Below are positions 19,283 to 28,772 of a DNA stretch of 64,000 bases, piece by piece. The number at the start of each line of letters is the position of its first letter. The first letter of the stretch is position 1. This DNA comes from PLOWO2-12-38-17 sp963709355 (GTDB taxonomy: Bacteria; Planctomycetota; Brocadiia; Brocadiales; Brocadiaceae). Made by a program: the position numbers and the translations under genes. The notes below the pieces were generated by a model. That model was given only the letters and a program-made list of their open reading frames with translations. It did no database searches and was not told the DNA's origin. The stretch lies in contig CAVPVY010000005.1 in the NCBI GenBank assembly GCA_963709355.1, positions 2,833,451 through 2,897,450 on the forward strand, in the 5' to 3' direction.

Positions 19283-20023
19283 AAGGGTCTTGACTAGAAC
19301 AGGGGGTATTGTCTAATCAGTTTTAACAGTATAGCATAAATATTTTCATTACGATGATTAAATCTAAGTTCACATTCTTTAAGGTGCAGATAAAAAGTAT
19401 TTTGAGGCAAACCATGAAACTTCTGAAGTCGTCTTTTAGAATAAGACCAGAAGGACTCTATGCCGTTTATATGACTCTTATCATTAGCAAACTCATCGTC
19501 ACCGTGCTTAACACCCTGTAGTGCTTCTCATAGCCGATATCTACCAGTCCGCTATAGCCTCTCCATTGGTCAGAATAAATAATACTTTCAGGAGATACTT
19601 TGCCACGAATAATGGCCTGCAGCGTGGCTTTAGCGCAGTTTGGCACAATCTCTGTATAGACTTTGCCGCCTCTTTGCAGAATACCAAAAACAGGTGTTTT
19701 ACCATAAGCGCCTCTGCCTCTTTTGTCTTTTTGTCTGCGTGCACCAAAATAGGATTCATCAACTTCTATCTCTCCTCTGAATGGAGAGTCTTGTTCACAA
19801 AATTCAGCTATGCTTGTTCTTATCATACGGAGGTATCTATTAACAGTGTTACGATTTAAATTGCATAAAACAGCGATTTGTTGTGCGTCTAAATCAAGGG
19901 CAAAATGCTTTAATAATTGCCTTATTTTTGACTCAGAAATTATTGAACGCTTTGCATGCTTTTTTTCATTGTCCTGACTGTTTTTAAAGCATATTGCTGT
20001 GCCATGTTCTAGTCAAGACCCTT
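19283..20023 (-). mobile_element. IS1595-family insertion sequence (decayed copy)
   Basis: About 741 bp bounded by a perfect 19-bp inverted repeat, AAGGGTCTTGACTAGAACA at 19283-19301 and its complement at 20005-20023. It encodes a frameshifted ISXO2-like transposase. The flanking 8-mers differ (aattctaa versus ttatattt), so no target duplication survives. The right end lies only ~10 nt from the uvrA stop. This copy differs in sequence and inverted repeats from the intact IS1595 at 36.4 kb, so they are separate lineages. Confidence 0.85.
19326..20010 (-). pseudogene. IS1595 transposase, frameshifted
   Basis: The longest open frame (19467-19826) gives the catalytic core with GEIEVDESYFGARR, RGRGAYGKTPVFGIL and IIYSDQWRGYSGL. 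Upstream of its apparent ATG the same frame reads on through NLNRNTVNRYLR and AQQIAVLC, a helix-turn-helix region, so the annotated start is artificial. After GYEKHYR the frame breaks at about 19515-19522. The continuation KHGDDEFANDKSHINGIESF and KRRLQKFHGLPQN lies in another frame to a stop near the left inverted repeat. One indel therefore inactivates the protein unless programmed frameshifting occurs. Confidence 0.8.
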
Positions 20024-20033
20024 ATATTTTTTA

Positions 20034-22850
20034 TTAAAGGTAGGTTTTCAGGTGTCTGCCTGTGTAACTTTCTTTTAATCTTGCGATTTCTTCCGGGGTG
20101 CCGCATCCAACAACGTAACCCCCCCCATCACCGCCTTCAGGTCCAAGGTCAATAATATAATCGGCAGACTTGATAATGTCCAGATTGTGTTCAACTACAA
20201 TCAGGGAGTGTCCAGCCTCAATTAATCCCTGAAAGCAGTTGAGTAATTTTTGAATATCGTCCATGTGTAACCCGACGGTGGGTTCATCAAAAATAAAAAG
20301 CATCTTGTCGGTGCTTTCCTGAGCCATGTAAGTAGCAATCTTGAGCCGTTGTGCCTCGCCGCCTGATAGTGTAGTGGCAGGCTGTCCCAATCTTAAATAC
20401 CCTAACCCTGTATCCCTTAGAAATTTCAATCCTCTGGTAATCCTTGACGAATTATTGAAAAAGGTGAAGGCATCATCTACGGTCATTTCTAATATCTCAT
20501 GGATATTTTTACCTTTGTACTTTACATCCAGTACTTTTTTATTGAATCGTTTTCCATTGCATTTTTCACAGGTAATGAAGACATCTGCAAGGAATTGCAT
20601 GTCAACCCTGATGTAGCCAGCGCCCTCGCACTGTTCACATCTGCCGCCGGCTATATTAAATGAGAATGAACTGCTGTTCAGACCACGCATCTTCGCATCG
20701 CGCGTTGATGAAAGAAATTTCCGTATTTCATCAAATACTTTTACATATGTAATAGGATTGGAACGTGGGGTTCGCCCTATCGGGGATTGGTCCACGAGAA
20801 TGACGTCATTAATCTGGTGTATTCCCTCAATAACCGTGTGTTTTCCAACGAATCCCGGGTATCCCCCCAATTTCTTCTTAATTGTACCGTAAAGGGTATC
20901 CTGTATGAGGGTGCTTTTTCCTGACCCTGATACCCCTGTTATGCAGACAAGCATATCAAGAGGGAATGTTACATCTATATCTTTCAGATTATTTTGAGAG
21001 ACGCCCCTTAGAATTATTTTTTTACCAGAAAACTTGCGTCTGGCAGGTATTTTAATTGCTTTGTGGCCTTTTATGTACTGTCCTGTAAGCGAGCCATTAT
21101 GGGCAGGTAAGTTCCTGAATGACCCCTGGTAGACAATCGTGCCGCCGTTCTCTCCAGCGCCGGGTCCCATATCAATAATCTCATCAGCCTTTTTAATAAC
21201 CTCTTTATCGTGTTCTACGACAACAACCGTATTCCCTAAGTCACGCAATCGTTTTAGTATTTGTATCAATCTGTCCGTATCCCTTGGATGGAGTCCGATA
21301 CTGGGTTCATCAAGGATGTACAAGGTATTTACCAGTGAAGAACCGAGCGACGTTGCGAGATTTACCCTTTGAGCTTCTCCTCCAGAAAGTGTACGGGTCA
21401 TACGGTCGAGGGTAATGTACCCAAGGCCTATTTTGATCATGTAGTCTAATCGCCTTTTGATTTCCAGTAAAATTAAATGAACAGTATTTTTTTCATAATC
21501 AGAAATTTGAAGTTCCTCAAAAAACTGCAAGGCTTTTTCAATAGTCATAGAACAGATATTTGCTATATTTTTGTTATTGATAAAGACATTTAGTGCCTGT
21601 TTTTTGAGTCTGCTTCCATTGCAGTCTGTGCATAATGTGTAACCTCGATATTTACTCAAAAACACGCGAACATGCATTTTATATTTACGTTTTTCCAACC
21701 ATTTGAAGAAATCATAAATACCACAAAAGTCTTCCGTGCCCTTCATAATTAATTTTACCTTGTCTTCTGCCAATTTTGAGAATGGAACATTCATGGGAAT
21801 GTCGTATTTTGATGATGCACTTTTGAGAGACTCAAGCAGTTCTGAATAGGTAGGTGTATTCCATGGTACTATGGCGCCCTGATTTAGTGTTTTTCTTCTA
21901 TCTGGAATGATAGCATCTAAATCAATGTCAATTGTATGTCCAAACCCCTGACATCTGGAACATGCACCAACAGGGTTGTTGAATGAAAATAGCGCAGGGA
22001 TGGGTTCTGAATATTCAATGTTGCAATAACTGCAGTAAAACTGCTTATTGTATTTTAATTCAATCCATTGCGAACCATGAATTTCAGTTGGGATTCCTTT
22101 GTTTCTGCTGGAATCGGGAGGGTTATTTGTTATATCACAAATAATACTTAAGTGCCCGGCGCCAAGACGATACGCTGTTTCAAGGGAGTCTACCAGACGT
22201 TCTTTAATAACATCTGTTACAAACAGCCTGTCAACGATTCCATAAACTGCCCTTGCATTGTGAATATTTATGTCCTTTGTTTCTGTGGTGATATCAATAA
22301 TAGTCTTATCAACCAGAATTCTGACTAATCCTCGCTCTTTGAGAAGATTAATCTGTGCGTGATTCGAGATCTTCTGGCTTATAGTAAGCGGGCATATGAC
22401 CATAAATCTTGTATCTTCAGGCAGCGAAAGGGTGGTTTCGGTTATATTTGAGATTGTGTCTATTTGCACGTGTCGTTTACAGAAACTGCAATAGGTTTTG
22501 CCAATCCGTGCGAATAACAGTCTAAGGTAGTCATTTATTTCGGTAGCAGTTCCGACAGTTGAACGCCTGTTCTTTACAGGGTTTTTCTGCTGAATGGCTA
22601 TTGCGGGCAGGATGCCTTCTATGTGGTCTACGTCGGGCTTATCCATTTTTTCTAAAAATTGACGTGCATAAGCGGAAAAGGATTCTATGTAACGTCGCTG
22701 CCCCTCTGCATAGAGGGTATCAAATGCAAGGCTGGACTTGCCCGACCCGCTGACTCCAGTAATCACTACTAATTTTTTATGAGGTATTTTTACGTCAATA
22801 TTCTTTAAATTATTCACCCGTATACCGCGGGCAATAATATATTTTTCCAT
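20034..22850 (-). CDS. uvrA: UvrABC excinuclease subunit A
   Basis: A 938-residue DNA damage-recognition ATPase of nucleotide excision repair. Two ABC modules are visible: Walker A GVSGSGKSSLAFDT near the N-terminus and GVSGSGKSTLIQDT near residue 640, signatures LSGGEAQRVNLA and LSGGEAQRLKIA, and zinc modules CSFCKRH, CSYCNIEYSE...CSRCQG and CEQCEG...CEKCNG. The frame is open to 22865 with TTG and GTG codons, but the ATG at 22850 (MEKYIIARGIRVNNLK) fits the family start best. Monocistronic; an IS element abuts its 3' end. Confidence 0.96.
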   Translation of the reverse strand: MEKYIIARGIRVNNLKNIDVKIPHKKLVVITGVSGSGKSSLAFDTLYAEGQRRYIESFSAYARQFLEKMDKPDVDHIEGILPAIAIQQKNPVKNRRSTVGTATEINDYLRLLFARIGKTYCSFCKRHVQIDTISNITETTLSLPEDTRFMVICPLTISQKISNHAQINLLKERGLVRILVDKTIIDITTETKDINIHNARAVYGIVDRLFVTDVIKERLVDSLETAYRLGAGHLSIICDITNNPPDSSRNKGIPTEIHGSQWIELKYNKQFYCSYCNIEYSEPIPALFSFNNPVGACSRCQGFGHTIDIDLDAIIPDRRKTLNQGAIVPWNTPTYSELLESLKSASSKYDIPMNVPFSKLAEDKVKLIMKGTEDFCGIYDFFKWLEKRKYKMHVRVFLSKYRGYTLCTDCNGSRLKKQALNVFINNKNIANICSMTIEKALQFFEELQISDYEKNTVHLILLEIKRRLDYMIKIGLGYITLDRMTRTLSGGEAQRVNLATSLGSSLVNTLYILDEPSIGLHPRDTDRLIQILKRLRDLGNTVVVVEHDKEVIKKADEIIDMGPGAGENGGTIVYQGSFRNLPAHNGSLTGQYIKGHKAIKIPARRKFSGKKIILRGVSQNNLKDIDVTFPLDMLVCITGVSGSGKSTLIQDTLYGTIKKKLGGYPGFVGKHTVIEGIHQINDVILVDQSPIGRTPRSNPITYVKVFDEIRKFLSSTRDAKMRGLNSSSFSFNIAGGRCEQCEGAGYIRVDMQFLADVFITCEKCNGKRFNKKVLDVKYKGKNIHEILEMTVDDAFTFFNNSSRITRGLKFLRDTGLGYLRLGQPATTLSGGEAQRLKIATYMAQESTDKMLFIFDEPTVGLHMDDIQKLLNCFQGLIEAGHSLIVVEHNLDIIKSADYIIDLGPEGGDGGGYVVGCGTPEEIARLKESYTGRHLKTYL

Positions 22851-23042
22851 GATTTGCACCGACAAACTCGTATGTTTAAGATTTTAACATTTTTGTAAAA
22901 TATTTATCATATTTTATCACAAATCTTGTAATTTGATGAAGAGATTTTTAGAAATGCAGGCTTATTAAACTCTTGCAATTTGTAAAGAAGTTAAGGGCGT
23001 GATAAATAAACAACGTATAGTTCAAATTATATGTTACTTCTA

Positions 23043-24578
23043 TTATTTCCATAAACTCCTGTCCAGGCTTCTGTATTGTATCGCTTCTGAGATGTGTTCA
23101 ATTTTTATGGTTTCACTCTCATCCAAATCAGCGATGGTGCGGGCTACCTTGAGAATCTTGTTGTATCCACGGGCAGAAATTCCAAGTTCTATCATTGCCT
23201 GATGCAGTAATGTTTCTGCGTGGGCGTCTAATACGCAATGTTTTTTTACCTGTTTTGACGACATGTGGGCGTTTACTTTTATTTGATGGTCATTGAAACG
23301 TTCTTTTTGTATTGTACGAGCCATTGCTACTTTTTTTCTTATATCTTCAGATGGTTGTACCTCTCTGTTTTTGGTAAGTTCACTATATCTTACAGCGGGA
23401 ACTTCTATATGTATATCTATTCTGTCGAGCAAAGGTCCTGAAACCTTTGACATATAATTTTGGATTTGATGAGGCGTGCAGTGACACTCTCTCTGCTTAT
23501 CTGTATAAAAGCCGCATGGGCATGGATTCATAGCGCATACAAGCATAAAATTAGCAGGGTAAGTAACTGATGTCGCAGCCCTTGAGATTGTTACGCTACC
23601 TGTTTCCAATGGCTGCCGGAGCACTTCCAGGGTCTTTCGATCAAATTCTGGAAGTTCGTCTAAAAAGAGCACTCCATTATGTGAAAGGCTGATTTCACCT
23701 GGTCTTGGAACTGAGCCGCCGCCAACCAAACCTGCAGTGCTGATTGTATGATGCGGAGAACGGAACGGCCTTGTTGCAACTAATGATTGTTTTTGATTGA
23801 TAAGCCCCATTACACTGTAAATCGTAGTTGTTGTTAATGCCTCATCCAGGTTAAGAAGCGGCATGATTGTTGGAATCCGCTGTGCAAGCATGGTTTTGCC
23901 TGAACCGGGAGGGCCTATCATTATTATGTTGTGATATCCGGCAACAGCGACCGTCAACGCCCTTTTTACATGTTCCTGCCCTTTTACGTCTGCAAAATCT
24001 ATTTCATAATCAGAGGATTCTTTAAATGCTTCGTTTGCTTCTATTTTATGCGGTTTTGCAGGGATTACCCCTGTTAGAATACCGACCGTATTGGTAAGTG
24101 TCTCGACTGGGATTGTCTCTATTCCGTCAACAATAGAGGATTCGTAAGCATTTTCAGTAGGAACAATGAATTTTTTAATACCCAATTCTTTACACTTAAA
24201 TGCCATGGGTAAACAGCCCTTGATTGGGCGTAGCATGCCATCCAGAGATAATTCACCCACTATGGCATAGTTCTGGATGTCAGGGACTTCAATCTGTCCA
24301 GTTGCTATCAATATGCCAATTGCTATTGGTAATTCAAATACAGGTCCTTCTTTCTTACGGTCGGCAGGCGCCAGATTTATGGTTATATTTTTATGTGGAA
24401 ATTTGTAACCGCAGGTGTTTATTGCCGCCTTTACCCTGTCACGGCTTTCCTTGACTGCTGCATCGGGTAAGCCAACGATTACGGTTGATGGCATCATGCC
24501 TGTAGCAATGTAAACTTCAACATCAAGTAAATATGCCTCAATACCGTAAACAGCAACACTTTTAACCTTTGCAAGCAT
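23043..24578 (-). CDS. comM: YifB/ComM-family Mg-chelatase-like AAA+ ATPase
   Basis: A 511-residue protein: N-terminal Lon-like/ChlI fold (residues 1-~165; GMMPSTVIVGLPDAAVKESRDR), AAA+ core with Walker A GPPGSGKTMLAQRIP (~216-230), Walker B GVLFLDELPEF, a zinc-like cluster CAMNPCPCGFYTDKQRECHC, and the C-terminal SARGYNKILKVARTIADL. ComM is a hexameric helicase promoting branch migration during natural transformation. It lies 60 nt after a small DUF542 gene and could share its transcript. Confidence 0.92.
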   Translation of the reverse strand: MLAKVKSVAVYGIEAYLLDVEVYIATGMMPSTVIVGLPDAAVKESRDRVKAAINTCGYKFPHKNITINLAPADRKKEGPVFELPIAIGILIATGQIEVPDIQNYAIVGELSLDGMLRPIKGCLPMAFKCKELGIKKFIVPTENAYESSIVDGIETIPVETLTNTVGILTGVIPAKPHKIEANEAFKESSDYEIDFADVKGQEHVKRALTVAVAGYHNIIMIGPPGSGKTMLAQRIPTIMPLLNLDEALTTTTIYSVMGLINQKQSLVATRPFRSPHHTISTAGLVGGGSVPRPGEISLSHNGVLFLDELPEFDRKTLEVLRQPLETGSVTISRAATSVTYPANFMLVCAMNPCPCGFYTDKQRECHCTPHQIQNYMSKVSGPLLDRIDIHIEVPAVRYSELTKNREVQPSEDIRKKVAMARTIQKERFNDHQIKVNAHMSSKQVKKHCVLDAHAETLLHQAMIELGISARGYNKILKVARTIADLDESETIKIEHISEAIQYRSLDRSLWK

Positions 24579-24638
24579 TGGGTTTTATTCCAGAAACGAT
24601 ACCGATAGGGATATTATTTCTTGAAGTAAAATAGATTT

Positions 24639-24848
24639 TTATTTACTGCCGGCTAATGCAAACTTGTTTAGTGCTTTAAGTAAAGAATCTATATCTATCC
24701 CTGCCATTCCTGCTGTTTTTTCGATACTGAAACCCCCGCCACAGCAGGAATCTACCTTGTAATTACTAAAGACAGTAATTGTCTTTGGATATTTTTTTAT
24801 CACATCATTAATAATCATGTCCTTGGTGATTAGTGTTTTTTCTTCCAT
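24639..24848 (-). CDS. ScdA_N / DUF542 domain protein
   Basis: A 69-residue protein consisting only of the N-terminal domain of the RIC/ScdA/YtfE iron-sulfur cluster repair proteins, with the hallmark cysteines in VDSCCGGGF (C35, C36). The di-iron hemerythrin domain of full RIC proteins is absent. Such stand-alone domains usually occur near genes for nitrogen-oxide metabolism or nitrosative stress. The start has a clear ribosome binding site (AAAGGAGGTAATA before ATG). It is divergent from the TDT/FNT transporter group. Confidence 0.88.
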   Translation of the reverse strand: MEEKTLITKDMIINDVIKKYPKTITVFSNYKVDSCCGGGFSIEKTAGMAGIDIDSLLKALNKFALAGSK

Positions 24849-25280
24849 TATTACCTCCTTTAATAATAAAATTTACTCTTCAATAAAACAACCTTAACCA
24901 TCATGGATAAAGCGAGAAAACTAATTAATTGAATCAAATTATAATTTCTCAACAGATTAATTCTTAAATAAATAAGTTTATTTTATGGTAAATGTAAATT
25001 ATAAATAAAAAACAATATAATTTTAATTTGGCTATCGTTACTTAATTTGGTATAAATATAAAAATTGAAATGAGTATAACATTTTGAAATGTAGCTGTAA
25101 GTTAACGTGTTGTAATTAAAAATCTGCTTATATTTTAAGTCTAATATATTTATACAATTATGTAAAATAAATTAAATATTAATAATTCTCAAAATTGGAA
25201 TAACGCTTGTACTATCATTGATAGAATAGACCATAAGATATTAAATTTGCAATAACTTTTAATAGGAGATTCCGTTACAA
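24849..25280. other. 432-bp divergent promoter region (DUF542 / TDT channel)
   Basis: Extremely AT-rich, with no gene. A 13-bp perfect inverted repeat CTATCATTGATAG lies at 25212-25224, 56 nt before the TDT gene, and could be an operator. I did not find a canonical FNR-type box (TTGAT-N4-ATCAA). Both flanking genes must start transcription here. Confidence 0.4.
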
Positions 25281-26390
25281 ATGGGTGTTATAAGGAATTC
25301 AATCAAGACATTGAATCCTGCGTATTTTGCTATGGTTATGTCTACGGGTATTGTTTCTATTGCTGCAAATCTTCTTGGATTTAAGGGCATTGCGCATAGT
25401 TTGTTTTATTTAAACATTATTGCCTATGCAGTTGTTTTGTCCTTGCAAATAGCACGTGTAAAAATGTTCTGGAGCAGTCTCTGTGGTGATCTTTCCAATC
25501 CCAAGCTGAGCCTTGTGTTTTTTACCACCGTTGCTGCGACAAACGTGATTGGTTCTCAGTTTGTTACTATTGTTAATCAGCCTGCAGTTGCCAAGATATT
25601 CTGGTATTTTGGCGTATTCCTCTGGACTATAGTTTCGCTCTCAACATTTAATATACTTTTTATTAAATGCGACCAGGGAATTGAAATGGTAATGCATGGC
25701 GGGTGGTTGATTGCTACAGTAGGAACTCAGTCTGTGGCTGTGCTTGGTGCGTTACTTGCACCCCAATATGGGGAATATGGTAGTTTTGTTATGTTTTCTT
25801 CCTTTGTATGGTGGATGATTGGTTCATTTCTTTATATTGTTTTGATCACATTGATTATATATAGACTTGTTTTCTTTAAGATTTCACCGGATGCATTAGT
25901 GCCGCCATACTGGATTAATATGGGTGCACTTGCCATTACTACTTTAGCCGGTTCTGTATTATGTATAAATATCCCCCAAATTGCAGGACCTTATAATGAC
26001 TTCCTGGGATTTACAAAAGGGTTTACGTTGTTCTTCTGGTCTTTTGGTACATGGTGGATTCCATTTCTGGTAATTATTGGGATATGGAAATATATATACC
26101 ATAAAACCAAATATAAATACACCCCGCTTTATTGGAGTATGGTCTTCCCTCTGGGTATGTATACCACTTGTACCTTCAAGCTTTCCCAGGCTATACAAAT
26201 ACCGTTTATTGCAAGCATATCTAAGTATTTTATATATTCTGCATTCGTTGCATGGACATTTATATTTGTTACCATGATACTATCCATGTTAAAAATAATT
26301 ACAGCGAAAGAGGGAGTTGATAAACCTGCGACTTCAATAAAAGAAGAAAAAGCTGTTCAGTCTCATGTAACCGGCATTGCTAAAGGTTGA
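25281..26390 (+). CDS. TDT-family (TehA/SLAC1-like) anion channel or transporter
   Basis: A 369-residue membrane protein with about ten transmembrane helices, starting LNPAYFAMVMSTGIVSIAA, the TDT family opening. YGEYGSFVMFSSFVWWMIGSF and FSFGTWWIPFLVIIGIW-like segments continue the pattern. Family members conduct or export small anions (dicarboxylates, sulfite, nitrate, chloride, tellurite). It is 362 nt upstream of two FNT transporters, so a nitrite, nitrate or organic anion is plausible, but the substrate cannot be read. AGGAG lies 11 nt before the ATG, slightly long spacing. Confidence 0.85.
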   Translation: MGVIRNSIKTLNPAYFAMVMSTGIVSIAANLLGFKGIAHSLFYLNIIAYAVVLSLQIARVKMFWSSLCGDLSNPKLSLVFFTTVAATNVIGSQFVTIVNQPAVAKIFWYFGVFLWTIVSLSTFNILFIKCDQGIEMVMHGGWLIATVGTQSVAVLGALLAPQYGEYGSFVMFSSFVWWMIGSFLYIVLITLIIYRLVFFKISPDALVPPYWINMGALAITTLAGSVLCINIPQIAGPYNDFLGFTKGFTLFFWSFGTWWIPFLVIIGIWKYIYHKTKYKYTPLYWSMVFPLGMYTTCTFKLSQAIQIPFIASISKYFIYSAFVAWTFIFVTMILSMLKIITAKEGVDKPATSIKEEKAVQSHVTGIAKG

Positions 26391-26752
26391 GATTATAACG
26401 GCAATAATCTGAGGCAGATTTTATGTTGTATCGTTTATTAATCTTTTTCTGTGGATTCAGTTCTTAATATAAAGCCGATTCTAATTTTCAGATCTTTAAG
26501 GGAAGTCAATAAGTATTGAAATTCTTGATGAGCGTATTGATTGTGTATCTTTAAAGTGAAAGGTTAGTATAAATAAATTATTTATTAAAGATACTTGAGT
26601 TTTGTGGATTTTATTTAAGATGCAAAATAAAATGTTAGAAAAGGGGGGATAGGGGAAAAAAGTGGTGAGTAGAACATTAGTTTTCCGGAAAACTTTTTAT
26701 TGATTAAGAATTCTGCAAAATGAAAAAAAGAAATAGAAAGAAAGGAGGTAAT
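26391..26752. other. 362-bp regulatory region upstream of the FNT pair
   Basis: No gene. It contains an inverted repeat TCAATA-AG-TATTGA at 26506-26519 and a 16-bp perfect palindrome at 26679-26694 (listed separately). The end carries the strong ribosome binding site of the first FNT gene (AAAGGAGGTAAT before ATG at 26753). Its size and palindromes suggest regulated transcription of the transporters. Confidence 0.45.
26679..26694. promoter_or_regulatory. 16-bp perfect palindrome, candidate operator
   Basis: AGTTTTCCGGAAAACT equals its own reverse complement and is followed by a short T run. It sits 58 nt upstream of the first FNT start codon. It could bind a dimeric regulator; with no loop bases it is a poor intrinsic terminator. 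I do not recognise a named box. Confidence 0.4.
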
Positions 26753-27652
26753 ATGTCTGATGCACAGAACAACAGTGCAAAAAGTCAGGATTATATAGTG
26801 CCTGTTATTGAAGTTGATGCATATGCACCAGCGAAAATGGCTGATAAGGTAGGCCAGGTCGGTGTTGCAAAATCACATCTCAGTACACCGACTGTTTTTG
26901 CGTTGAGTATTCTTGCAGGTGTTTTTATCGCACTCGGCGCACAACTTTCGATGCTGGTGACCCACAGTGCTACCTCGAACTTTGGTGTGAACCAGGTGAT
27001 AGGCGGGGCGGCATTTACTCTAGCCCTAGTTTTAATTGTAATTGCCGGCGCAGAGCTTTTTACTGGAAACTGTCTCATAGCCATGTCTTTCATGGCAAGA
27101 AAAATTAGGGGAAGAGATTTTGCCAAAAATTTAATAATTTCCTTTATTGGAAACTTTATTGGTGCGTTGACCCTTGTTCTCTGGATATATAATTCGAAAC
27201 AGTGGGCATTCAGTAATTACCTTCTTGGCGCTAAAATTGTACTTGCCGCCAACGATAAAGTAAATCTTTCATTTGGCGTTGCGTTTACACGCGGTGTGCT
27301 TTGTAATGCCCTTGTGTGTCTTGGTATATGGTTGTGCTATAGTGGAAGAAGCAATCTCGATAAAATTTTAGCGCTACTCTGGCCTATAACATGCCTGATA
27401 GCCTGTGGTTTTGAACACTGTGTTGTTAACATGTGGCTTATTCCAATGGGTATTGTATTAAAGGGTAATAGTTCAGTACTCGCTGCTATTGAGAAGGTGC
27501 AGGGGAAGGCAGACCTTTCAAATCTTACATTTTTAAATGGGTTTATGATTGATAACCTTGTTCCAGTCGTCCTTGGTAATTTATTTGGTGGTATTGTATT
27601 AGTAGCTGGTGTGTACTGGTTTATTTATTTACGTCCATCAAAGAAGATATAG
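26753..27652 (+). CDS. Formate/nitrite transporter (FNT) family channel 1
   Basis: A 299-residue pentameric-channel family protein with six transmembrane helices. Family marks are EVDAYAPAKMADKV, AELFTGNCLI (~100-109), the conserved lysine K169 (NDKVNL), GVLCNALVCLGIW and the central pore histidine H222 in GFEHCVVNMW. The frame is open 11 codons further up, but the ATG at 26753 has a near-perfect Shine-Dalgarno AAAGGAGGTAAT, so I choose it. It pairs with a second FNT 11 nt downstream. In anammox-type bacteria FNT proteins are expected to move nitrite or formate; the sequence does not settle which. Confidence 0.93.
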   Translation: MSDAQNNSAKSQDYIVPVIEVDAYAPAKMADKVGQVGVAKSHLSTPTVFALSILAGVFIALGAQLSMLVTHSATSNFGVNQVIGGAAFTLALVLIVIAGAELFTGNCLIAMSFMARKIRGRDFAKNLIISFIGNFIGALTLVLWIYNSKQWAFSNYLLGAKIVLAANDKVNLSFGVAFTRGVLCNALVCLGIWLCYSGRSNLDKILALLWPITCLIACGFEHCVVNMWLIPMGIVLKGNSSVLAAIEKVQGKADLSNLTFLNGFMIDNLVPVVLGNLFGGIVLVAGVYWFIYLRPSKKI

Positions 27653-27663
27653 GAGGCAAGGAT

Positions 27664-28584
27664 ATGAAAGAAATTAATGTTCCAAAACATATCAAACTTA
27701 TAGATATAGATGCATACTCGCCTCCTCAAATCGCAGACAGGATTGATAAGGTTGCACTTGTAAAGGCGAAATTAACTTTTGCGCAAACATTTATGCTTGG
27801 TATTCTCGCGGGTGTTTTCATCGGTTTTGGCGCCCAATTTGCCACCCTAGCAACCAGTGATTCCACACTGCATTTTGGGCTTACTTCGCTTATTGCTGGC
27901 ACTGTGTTCTCTTTTGGACTTATGCTGGTTGTTATAGGAGGTGCGGAACTCTTTACTGGTAATTGCCTGATTATTATGGGATACGTTAGTAGGAGGATAA
28001 CAACACGTGAGATGTTGAATAACTGGATTGTGTCTTTTGTTGGAAACTTGGTTGGGAGTCTTACACTGGTCTTGTGGATATATAAATCACATCAATGGGA
28101 ATTATTTCATCACATGGTTGGAGGAAAAGCGTTACTTATTGCCAATACAAAGGTTAATCTGGACTTTAATGTAGCCCTTGCGCGCGGTGTACTCTGTAAT
28201 TCAATGGTGTGTTTAGCTGTCTGGTTATGTTTTAGCAGTAGAAGCGTTGCAGACAAGGTGATGTCAATAGTATTTCCTATAGGCGGTTTCGTTGCAAGCG
28301 GTTTTGAACACTGTGTTGCAAATATGTATTTTATTCCTATTGGTGTATTATTGAAGAAAAATGCGGCAGTTGTTGCTGCTGCTGAAAAAATGGCAGGCAA
28401 AACATTAGACCTCTCACATCTTACATGGAAGGGATTTTTTATAGATAATCTTATCCCCGTTACTCTTGGGAATATTGTGGGTGGTGTAATCCTTGTTGGC
28501 ATCATGTTCTGGTTTGTTTATTTAAGGCCGCAGATTAATTTATCATTTAGCGTTAAGCAGGACTTCTTCCATGATAAAAAGTAA
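27664..28584 (+). CDS. Formate/nitrite transporter (FNT) family channel 2
   Basis: A 306-residue paralogue of the preceding gene. It shares DIDAYSPPQIADRI, AELFTGNCLI, K163 (NTKVNL), GVLCNSMVCLAVW and the pore histidine H216 (GFEHCVANMY), and adds a charged C-terminal tail ending FFHDKK. The ribosome binding site GGAGG precedes the ATG. Tandem duplication is evident, but divergence is high enough that the two may differ in substrate or affinity. A strong terminator follows. Confidence 0.93.
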   Translation: MKEINVPKHIKLIDIDAYSPPQIADRIDKVALVKAKLTFAQTFMLGILAGVFIGFGAQFATLATSDSTLHFGLTSLIAGTVFSFGLMLVVIGGAELFTGNCLIIMGYVSRRITTREMLNNWIVSFVGNLVGSLTLVLWIYKSHQWELFHHMVGGKALLIANTKVNLDFNVALARGVLCNSMVCLAVWLCFSSRSVADKVMSIVFPIGGFVASGFEHCVANMYFIPIGVLLKKNAAVVAAAEKMAGKTLDLSHLTWKGFFIDNLIPVTLGNIVGGVILVGIMFWFVYLRPQINLSFSVKQDFFHDKK

Positions 28585-28612
28585 TTTTTAAAGAGTTTGA
28601 ATTATTGACTTG

Positions 28613-28661
28613 AAAAAATCCCGGCATAAAATAAACTATGTTTGTTGTGCCGGGATTTTTT
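28613..28661 (+). terminator. Rho-independent terminator after the FNT pair
   Basis: Arms AAAAAATCCCGGCA (28613-28626) and TGCCGGGATTTTTT (28648-28661) pair perfectly around a 21-nt loop and end in a T run. It lies 29 nt after the second FNT stop. The complementary A run also allows use on the minus strand. Confidence 0.9.
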
Positions 28662-28772
28662 ATTGATAGAATTTTGTGATGTAATTGTATTAAACTTTAT
28701 TTAAAACAAAGCGTGGTGCCTTATCTTAATAGTTTGAAATTCTTTTCTGTTATTTCTTAACAAGGAGGTGAA

